A stretch of DNA of 64,000 nucleotides from Hyalella azteca (lineage: Eukaryota; Arthropoda; Malacostraca; Amphipoda; Hyalellidae). The notes beneath the pieces are model-generated. The model was not told the origin of the DNA. It did no database searches and saw only the letters and a program-made list of their open reading frames with translations. Positions 55,800 to 64,000 of the stretch are shown piece after piece. The DNA lies in the NCBI RefSeq assembly GCF_000764305.2, contig NW_025934862.1:216190-280189 (forward strand), read 5' to 3'. The position numbers and the translations under genes are program-made. The first letter of the stretch is position 1, and every line of letters begins with the position of its first letter.

Positions 55800-57114
55800 T
55801 TTAGCTGCTACAACATTTCTACGAAATGTGGGACGTGCAGCCCTATTTACCACGCCTGTCCCTTTTTACCCCGTTTGACGGTACTTCTAAATTATTTCTA
55901 GAAAATATTATTACTCATTTTTAATTTGATGAAAAATTATTGAATAGTTTATGCCACATACAAATTTATCGACCAAAGACATATACCATCCTGAAATGAG
56001 GTTGGACTGCAAGTTTGATAGTTCAAACTTCGATGAAACCAAAGCCACTAACTTGACAGTGCTGACAGGTGACAGTGGCTATGCTACCAATGGATACCAT
56101 ATTTTCATAACATGAAAAAAAGTTTAACAAGGAGTGTTCAACTGTGAGCAAAAACGTCATTTATTGAGCGAGAAATGTTTCCCGTTGCAATGCCCAGTGC
56201 ATGTTTGTTACTTTGATGGAGCGCCCGCCAACTAATAAACAAATATGTTGTTACTAAGCTAAGCTTCTCAAGTCTTGACCAGGGAATATCAGTAACACTG
56301 CCGAGTTACCTGCTCTGTTGCTTTCGTCACTAAAGTAAAGGCATTAGGCACTACACTACTCTACATCTATTCTATTAAATGGAAAAGACTAATTTACTAC
56401 CGCCTATCGTACGTTTGGTCTGTAGTTTAATATAGCAAGACATTTATATACGTCTAGAATACAAATTGGAAAGTAGCCACTATCCTTCCCTTGGATATGA
56501 AATGTCCGGAAAATACTTATTTACATATTTGGTGTGACTGTCAGTAACAATGATAAGGGTTTTAATTGGCTAGAATTCATACTACTAAAGCACATAAAGA
56601 AGAAATGCCATTATACATTTAAGTTTGTTTAGTTGTGGCTTGAAATGTGACTGTTGTGTACATACATATAGAGGCCTGAGGAATAATCGTGTGTATCTTA
56701 AAAATACTTGCAGTGTTGAGTATATTTTTTCGAAAATATGAAGAGCTTATAAGTTTCGTTCTAATTTTAATTTTGGAGTTAAATGAGAATACCATACTAA
56801 GTGAGCCTTAGTGAGGTTTACTGTGGAATGGAACGGGACTTTTTTTAAGTGTTTATAAGCTACTTTAAATTTTTATTATTAATGTTCGAGTGTAGTTTGT
56901 GGAAGCAAATCGTCATGTGTTTACAAAGTTAGCTACGAGTACATGGTGTCAATGACAGCTTGCCTTAGATATGTAGGCTCTATGAGAGCCTCCATTCTTA
57001 AGGACACTCAACTTACATGATGTATTCATCTCTCATTATTTTCTAGATCCTCGAAGAACAGAAGCAGGCATGGATGAGGGCATGGAACTGGAAGTAGGCA
57101 TGTTGAAGAGAGAC
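55800..57114. other. Noncoding DNA
   Basis: A further foldback-type terminus (TTTACCCCGTTTGACGG before TA) ends at 55881; its partner was not found. Nothing else was seen. Confidence 0.45.
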
Positions 57115-57270
57115 CTGTTCTCACCACACCTGTGTGCTACCATCTGACCATGCCTGTTCGCTACAATCTCACCACACCTGTATGCAGTGATATCACCGCA
57201 CCTGTTTGTTACAGCCTCACTACACGTGTTTGCTATGGTCTTAACTCACCCATTTGCCAAGGTCTGTACC
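57115..57270. repeat. Degenerate ~27-bp repeat
   Basis: Variants of CTCACCACACCTGTTTGCTA recur about five times. Confidence 0.65.
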
Positions 57271-57770
57271 AATTGGGACTCTTAAGCTTTACCTATGTCA
57301 CAATAATGAGGATCAATCATCTACTGATGGATTTACAGAAGGAAGTGCTGAGGCACTAACAAACCAAGTCACTAGGACAATAAAGAAGCTTTGTCTTGCA
57401 TCAGGACAATGCCTCTCCTATGCTAATAATACCGTTAATTCTTGTACACCATTTTGCCTTGAATAAATTGTCAAATATGCCTCTGAACGTCTTCTTTCAC
57501 TCAGTAATTTATACATATGTATTGGGTAAATCGGGGTTATCTCCCAAAACCTGGTTTCTCGAGTTCCCAGAAGTCTCCTGCCAGCTGGTAAAGATGCCGC
57601 GATGCATGATGGAGAAGTATGTACGAGTTTAACTTTTCAAACATGAGTGCAACTGTGAACTACCGATTTTATGCACCAATTAGCCATGAATGGAATGCCT
57701 AGCATATTTATATGCATGAGCAAACATCAGCGGCGGATCAAGCCTGCCGTCAGTAACTTGCCCATGACAC
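57271..57770. other. Noncoding DNA
   Basis: Short overlapping frames only; see the rejected mariner-like word at 57396. Confidence 0.45.
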
Positions 57771-58992
57771 AATAATAATATAATAATAGTATTAGTGGTT
57801 TCAACGTTTATTCCACCGTAGGCCTGTTGCCAATTCTCGACATCGCAAAACATTCACACTTTGTTGTGGTCTCAAACATGCAACTCACTGCTCCGATTTG
57901 GCTGTGCATCCCCCGGCATCAAAGATTCGATCCAAAAACCGTCGCAGAGGGCTGGGATCGAACCCACACCTCTCTGCTCCAATCCTGGTACTGTAAAATG
58001 GGGTTACTTTGACCGGCGGGGTAACTTTGACCACTTTTCATTTTTTAACAAAAAGCCCCAAAACTCAAAAACGATTTGACATAGAAAAATTTTGTCAATG
58101 GCCATCAAAGGCCTAATACTGAGGCTACGTAACACAATAGAAAGATTTAAAAAAATGGCATATCTAATAGGTTAAAAATTTAAAAATGTGACCCACGAAA
58201 AAGAGCTATTATTCAAAGCCTGTTGGAGTATCCCATCCAATTTTTTTATTTTTTGGTAAAATAACTCCAGGTTTTGATGCATTGTAATAGAACTCTTCTA
58301 GTTACATATGCAAAAGACAAATTTTAGAAAAGTGTCATAGTTTGCAAATGGGGGGCGCCGCCCCCCAATGGGGTAACTTTGACCACCTAATGGCAGCCGT
58401 GATGGTGTAACATTGACCGGCTTGGAAATTAAGTTAAAATTACCATAGGTACCTATATAACATATTTTATGTTTGATACACCTATTAATGTTTTTTTATG
58501 TTTCAGACTCTACAGAGTCTTATATATGGTAATTTTAACTTAATTTCCAAACCAGTCAATGTTACCCCGTAACGGCTGCCATTAGATGGTCACATTTCGC
58601 TCATTTGGGGGCGGCGCCTCCCATTTGCAAACTATGACACTTTTCTAAAATTTGTCTTTTGCATATGTAACTAGAAGAGTTCTACTACAATGCACCACAA
58701 CCTGAGTTATTTAGAGTTATTTTACCAAAAAATAAAATTTATTTTACCACCCGGTCAAAGAAACCCCAAGAGCTGGGGTAACAAAGACCATCACTTTTTT
58801 TGAAGTTACATCAAAAAAATGAGAGGCAGGAGCCAGCAATTTATGGTGAGTAAAGCTAGAGTATAGACCTGTATTTTGCATGTTTCAATTTAAGTTCAAC
58901 TTATCTAGTAAAAAAATGGCATCATTTTGAAAAAAAGTGGTCAAAGTTACCCCATTTCACAGTACTCTAAATTTTAGCCACTGGGCCATCCT
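57771..58992 (-). mobile_element. tRNA-derived SINE, copy 2, split by a foldback element
   Basis: Same family as 24697-24945. The (AAT)n-side tail (on the + strand) and body occupy 57771-57988, with the B box (inverse of GTTCGATCC) at 57955-57963. The A box (inverse of TGGCCCAGTGG) appears only at 58978-58988, after the 972-bp foldback insertion. Joining across one TA restores the text found in copy 1. Confidence 0.85.
57991..58962. mobile_element. 972-bp foldback element inside a SINE
   Basis: Termini CTGTAAAATGGGGTTACTTT and its inverse (CTGTGAAATGGGG) are flanked by TA at 57989-57990 and 58963-58964. It is nearly colinear with 28263-29238 over its whole length, including the palindromic arms and centre. 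Since it splits the SINE at a single TA, the target duplication is shown directly. Confidence 0.92.
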
Positions 58993-59940
58993 GCTCTAAA
59001 CTAAACTGTGCTCAGCAAACAACGAACTGTGATCAATCAGCCCAGCTCATCAGTGGAATTGCATGAAATCTGACATGCACCACCAAACAACAGATGGAAT
59101 ATGACTTTTGCTACATCATTATATTGTGTAATTTATAGCTCACATCATCTGAGGTTAGGTTTCACATAGTTTAGTTATGTTCCAATATTAATCGTCTTTC
59201 GATGAATGATCGTTCTTATCATAGGCTGATTCGATGCACAGGACGGGTTGGTGGTGGGCACCATATGCACTGCAAGGCTGTGGCACTAAATGTCTGAATG
59301 ATGCAAAAATTGTTGTGCGTTTGCAGATGATGCTAGGCCATACCATAGCAGGCTGTTTTCCAGCTGGCAGATAGGTCTACTTAAATGGATTTGAAAGCCG
59401 CAAACACTCAAGGATTCAACACTTGTGGACAGAAGTGTTGAAGGGCAGGCTACATACAGTATTGGAGGAAGGAACCAAGGTGGTATTATCGAAGCAGGGC
59501 AGTGTTGGTCTCCAACAAGCGACCCTTTCGAATGGCGTTTCTCTTTCCCCTTTCAAACGGCTTTCCCTTTCAAGCTCTTCTGATAAAACATTTTTTTATT
59601 CAATTTCTCTACATGGATAAAAAGGAGTCCCAGGTTAAGAGGGAACCATTTTTAACATGAATTTAGCATTATAGATAGTTTATTTTCTCATTTATTCCTT
59701 GAAGTGTGACAAACAAATAGGTCTTCCATCATGCTTGTTTACATTTGAATTAAAAATAAATGATGCGTATTTTGAATGTATGTATGGCCTAAGCATTTGT
59801 AAGTATTTTTGAATGTATGGCCTAAGCATTCGTAAACATTTTGAGCCTGTGAAACATACTGTGTGTAGAGCAGGCCTATCTACAAAATTTCATGTTGGTC
59901 TAAATATTTTCTAAATGAAAATTAACTCACATTTACCTTC
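58993..59940. other. Noncoding DNA
   Basis: No TRAPPC6 first exon or other gene was recognised. Confidence 0.45.
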
Positions 59941-59943
59941 CAT

Positions 59944-60985
59944 TGGTTAGGAATACTTGGCAGTGCAGCAAGAGTGAGAGCAAGTAAATATGATGTTATA
60001 AGAGAAGTATGGAAAAGTGTGGCAGTTCCTGGAATAATGTATGGAATGGATGTTATTGCATGGAATGATGGTGAATTGGATAAATTGGAGGTGGTACAGA
60101 ATAGGATAGCTAGACTGGCTCTTGGAGCCCCTAGATGGATTGCAGTGGAGGCTTTAAGAGGAGATATGGGTTGGAGTACATTTAGAGAGAGAAGAATGAA
60201 AGCAGCATTGAGATATAAAGTACGACTGGAAAGAATGGATGATGTACATTGGGCACGCAAAATGTACCTGTGGAATCTGAGAGTGAGCAAATGGGAACGA
60301 AAGTGTCATGCAATAGTACGAAAGTGTGAGCTACATGAAACATTGGCTTGCCCTGGGAATAATAGACCAAGAGAGGAATAGATGATAACAGTACAGGGTG
60401 CAACAGGTATTGAATGGGATGTCAAAGAATGGAAGAAAGTAATAGAAAAGAGAGTGAAATTGTGTGGTCTAAGAGTATGGAAGCAAGGAATGGAAAGAAA
60501 GGACAGCCTGAGATTGCACAAGATGAAAGAAATGCCAAGGTATGAATATATATATATATGATGGAAGTAGAGGTGGAGACTTAATGTTCTGTGTGAGAGC
60601 AAATGCGTTGAGTGTGAATGCACGGACATACAGGTGGAATGATAGAAGAGAAGATATTTGCTTTATGTGTGACAGAGGTGAGAGGGAAACTGTAGAACAT
60701 CTGATGATGGAGTGTGATGCATATGAGCGACATCTGATGATGGAGTGTGATGCATATGAGCGGGAGAGACTGGAAACGATAAGAGTGATACTGGATGAGA
60801 AGAATGAGGGTGATGGTGTGATGATGGTGTATGAGCAAACAGGAGATGAATGGATTGCAATGATTGTGGGACTGTCAACAGGGGTAACTGCTGCTATGAT
60901 TGAGAGTGGAAAGCGATTTTTGGAGAATGCTTGGAGGGTGAGGGAGAGGAGGAGGTTGGCTAGAGTGAAGGCTGGGAGGGTGTAA
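59944..60985 (+). pseudogene. 5'-truncated non-LTR retrotransposon, C-terminal part
   Basis: Frame 59974-60381 encodes the region after the reverse transcriptase active site (SVAVPGIMYGMDVIAWNDGE, KLEVVQNRIARLALGAPRW, EALRGDMGWSTFRERR). It ends at TAG (60379). Frame 60542-60985 continues with YDGSRGGDLMFCVRANALS and the C-terminal zinc motif CFMCDRGERETVEHLMMEC. The join fails at a (TA)n run near 60545-60560, and a 33-bp in-frame tandem duplication doubles HLMMECDAYER. The element ends in AATAATAATAATAAA near 60992. It is 5'-truncated as usual for LINEs and differs from the LINE at 44810-49990. Confidence 0.85.
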
Positions 60986-60989
60986 AAAA

Positions 60990-62645
60990 AGCAATAATAA
61001 TAATAAAATTGAAATAACCAAACCATAATAATATCGCAAATAGTCACTCAGGGCCTAAGAGGCCCCATAGCTAATATAATTTATCAAATACACAGTGCAA
61101 TAATTGATAAATAGCAATAATAAACCAATGAATTTCCCCTTGATTACATCTCGCCCTTAACACAAACTTTCACACCTCTTCTAGCCTCTTCTCTTTAATG
61201 TTGCTTCTACCTGGCTTGGTCTCCCTTTCTCCTTCTTACTAACAAATGAAAATGTGATGCGTGGCTGATGGCCATTGCAAAGGCCTGACCCTGAAATTCT
61301 TTTTCTCAGAGTCACCATGCCCCAAATCCAAATCCATTAAAAAAATTGGAAATTTTTATAAGATATTCATCATTGCAAATGGATTTTTGCCTAGAATCAC
61401 ACAACACATGTCTTAAATTACTCATCAAAGAGTCTCATAATGTAAAGGATTTTTAGTTTCTTAAATTATATTAGTCATAGCTATAAGGTAGTAGGTAGCC
61501 TTCTCAAGTTATTCTGTTTGAGCTTATATTTCATTGCAGGTGAACTGTTTTTGTTCACTGGTTGGCATAGTGACAAACCAGTAAGTTTTTAGAATCAGTT
61601 CATTTTTAATTTCCTCATTTACTCAAGATTTCAACAAATTTCTTTTGTATGATAATTCTGGTACGTATCCAAGATAGGTACTTTACTGGTCTACTTATAG
61701 GACTCAAAAATGGACTTGCGGAAGAATCTAAAAAATTCTCTGCTTTGCCACTATGCTGGTTGGTCAAAACATCTTAACAAGTGTTTACCAAACTTTGTAT
61801 ATTCGACTCTTTTGTCAATATCATAGAATTTATCATTCCACAAAATATTCAAGTCCATACCTCTGCGGTTTAATACCACACTCTCATCATACTAGTATAT
61901 ATTAAACTATGACAGCAGCAAGAGCGTTATGTCGAAGATGAAGATCTTGAACTTGCCTCTCACTATCAGACTCTTGTAGAACCATGTTATATTTTTGCAA
62001 TATCATAAGGTAGGCATGCGCATGAGCTAAACTACATGTGAATTAGGTAATAATGTTTAACTCCTATTTCTAGGGCAAAATTTGAGCTTATTCGTGAATC
62101 GTGATTGCCTGCCGCGCGGCGCTTGCGTGCCATTGCCACCAAGAATTTGCAACTTTGCAGTTCAAGAATGGCTTTCCATGGCCTGAGAAATAGGCTTACT
62201 GCTTGAAAATTCATTAGTTCACGGCTCAAAAAATCCAGTCGCGGCTAACAGAGTACCGGTAGATGTTTTCCTCCCCTGATTATGTTACTAGTGATTTTAA
62301 GAAACTTCTGTCCAACTCTCCAAATTGGCACTAGATTATACAGTCTATTAGCTTTTAATTTAAATGGTCATTGCTGGATGAACAACTGTTAGAACTTGAT
62401 GCACACCACTGTGCAGAGAGTGGATGAATATTGCAAGATCTTTGGCGACGCTTCAGTAGCCAAATTTTCGCCTTCAGAAGATCTTGCTGACACATTTAGA
62501 TTGAAATCCTTGCATTTAATTTATTTCTCAGTCTTCGGCCAACTATTTAGAAAAAAAGTAAGGTTTCGGTACGTTGGATGGATTACGATGCAGCGAAGCT
62601 TGTCCGGAAATCAGTTGCCATGAGTTCCCGCAATAAAATGTAAAG
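60990..62645. other. Noncoding DNA
   Basis: LINE 3' text (GGGCCTAAGAGGCCCC at about 61050, a perfect 16-bp palindrome) is followed by unremarkable sequence. Short words such as CACGGCTC and AAATCCAGTCGCGGCT at 62220-62250 recur at 63180-63330. Confidence 0.45.
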
Positions 62646-62649
62646 GTTT

Positions 62650-63180
62650 TTTCGATTGCGTAGTTTCGGTCACATTAGAGCGGTCAGACTGCTTTATTAC
62701 ATGTTCAGTTGACACTTGCTGTACAATCGGACTGTTTTTAGGGTAAAATTAGTTATTTGGGATAACACATGCATGCAACCTTGCTAGTCTGGAAAAGTCC
62801 TATTTTTGTCTGAAATATCGCGGTTCAAATATCATATAATTTCAGTAGGTATGAAATCTCGCGGCTCGAATGTCATAAATTTTTGTTTGATTAAAAAATA
62901 GCGGTTTGCACTTCGCAAACATGTCATTTCATAAAATTTTCAACTTCCGCAATCCGCATTGCTTTACTGTTCCCGCCAAAAATATCTTGCAGAAAAAACA
63001 TAAACATTGTAATGTAAACAAATCAACAAAACGTTTTGTTGAAGATCACGCATAGTTGCGGTCATGTCAAAGCGGTCAGACTGCATTAACGTGTACTGAA
63101 CTTACAGTAGACACAAATTTTATTGTTGCCGTTTGACTGTTTAAGGGTAAAATTAGAGATTTGGGGTAACACGTGCATGG
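62650..63180. repeat. Direct repeat, ~130 bp, offset ~393 bp
   Basis: 62655-62782 (GAGCGGTCAGACTG, GGGTAAAATTAG, GATTTGGG-type end) recurs at 63046-63180 with substitutions. It may be part of a longer decayed tandem array that extends to 63500. Confidence 0.7.
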
Positions 63181-63776
63181 ACTTTGTAAATAAATTTGCA
63201 CCTCGTAAATGGCTTTTCATGGCCAAGATATGGAACTCACGGCTCGGTGAAATGGAATCATGGCTCGTAGAAATGGAATCACGGCTGGCAAATCCATAAA
63301 ATCACGGCTCAAAAAATTCAGTCGCGGCTTGCCAAGTAGATATATTCCATGCCTGCAACCTTGTAACTAAATAAGTTCGTGGCTTGTAAATAGTTTGTCA
63401 TTACTCAGCGTAAATGGCTTTTCATTAAAAATTACCCGGCGACACATCTTAAAAATGGTCGGTGACGCTTTGGGCTCAAAACCCCATATATTGGCGACGC
63501 TGTTTCCAACTTCTGCGCCCTGGGATGCACACAGTAGCTAGATGCAAATTTAGAAAGTATTTGCCTTTTTTATCAAGCTAGATTTTTAATTTTTTAGTAG
63601 GAAATAGGATTCTATATTTAACTTTGAAATATGTATACCTATCACAATTATGTTTACTTGGTGCATTGTTAAACTAGGAATTGGTTCAACCAGGATTAAA
63701 ATTAGTGTATTAGCCTAGCTAAATTCTGAATTTGAAGGACAAGGACCAAAACAGCAAAACTCTGCAAAAGATCATA
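63181..63776. other. Noncoding DNA with decayed repeat words
   Basis: ATGGCTTTTCAT and TCACGGCTC words recur; no gene was seen. Confidence 0.45.
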
Positions 63777-64000
63777 GGGTAAACGCGGTATATTCCGACA
63801 CATTAAGGACGCATCAAGAAATGAAAAACTATAAAAAAACTGTATGCATTACGTAAGTTTTGTTGCCTTCACATGACTCTCAAAACACTTCACTACGCGT
63901 CAGCAATGATGAAACGTCACAAAATGTTGCCATATTTATTAAAAAGCCTTTAGAATGGAAACCTACCAAATCCCTATATTCCGTCACTTTGTGTGGCAAC
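63777..64000 (+). mobile_element. TA-flanked repeat, second copy, running off the window
   Basis: Follows TA at 63775-63776 and begins GGGTAAACGCGGTATATTCC; nearly identical to 26105-26310 and extends about 20 bases past the point where that copy enters the gap. Confidence 0.85.

Noticed and set aside
57396..57632. LHQDNAS word resembling a mariner transposase motif
   Set aside because: Only about seven residues match; nothing before or after supports a transposase.

Overview
The window is animal nuclear DNA from an intron-rich, AT-rich, repeat-laden genome. An arthropod, probably a crustacean, is my best guess from the gene structures and retroelement types, but no rRNA or mitochondrial sequence fixes the taxon. 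There is one 385-bp assembly gap (26311-26695).

Three host genes can be supported. (1) On the + strand, the last two exons (12903-13134, 13678-13802) of an acidic, Ser-Gly-bearing protein that ends in a GPI-anchor-type signal, possibly a glypican. (2) On the + strand, eleven consecutive exons (30239-39891) of RanGAP1, the GTPase activator of Ran. All of the protein but about 50 N-terminal residues is readable, including the leucine-rich repeats, the acidic tract and a C-terminal domain that keeps a SUMO-acceptor-type motif. (3) On the - strand, three exons (52276-50479) of TRAPPC6, a TRAPP vesicle-tethering subunit, lacking only its first exon. (2) and (3) converge, with a decayed Jockey-type LINE between them.

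Layout: 1-12.9 kb is noncoding and dotted with minisatellites; 12.9-14.1 kb holds the GPI-protein 3' end; 14.1-30.2 kb is noncoding, with minisatellites, a cluster of TGACGTCA sites, a tRNA-derived SINE, foldback elements and the gap; 30.2-39.9 kb is RanGAP1; 39.9-44.4 kb is blank; 44.8-50.0 kb is the LINE (- strand) with a nested SINE; 50.5-52.3 kb is TRAPPC6; 52.9-55.9 kb is a nest of TA-flanked foldback repeats; 57.8-59.0 kb is a SINE split by a 972-bp foldback element; 59.9-61.0 kb is the 3' end of a second LINE; 62.6-64.0 kb is repeats.

The most unusual feature is a recurrent pattern. At eight splice sites in all three genes, a segment straddling the exon/intron border is tandemly duplicated 2 to 8 times, and the extra copies always lie on the intron side. 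Each copy carries a decoy AG or GT plus a few exon bases. This sits in a window with about 20 other minisatellite arrays. Other points of interest are at least three copies of a ~975-bp foldback element with TA target duplications, a short element that carries a TCTG microsatellite inside it (three copies), and minisatellites open in all reading frames.
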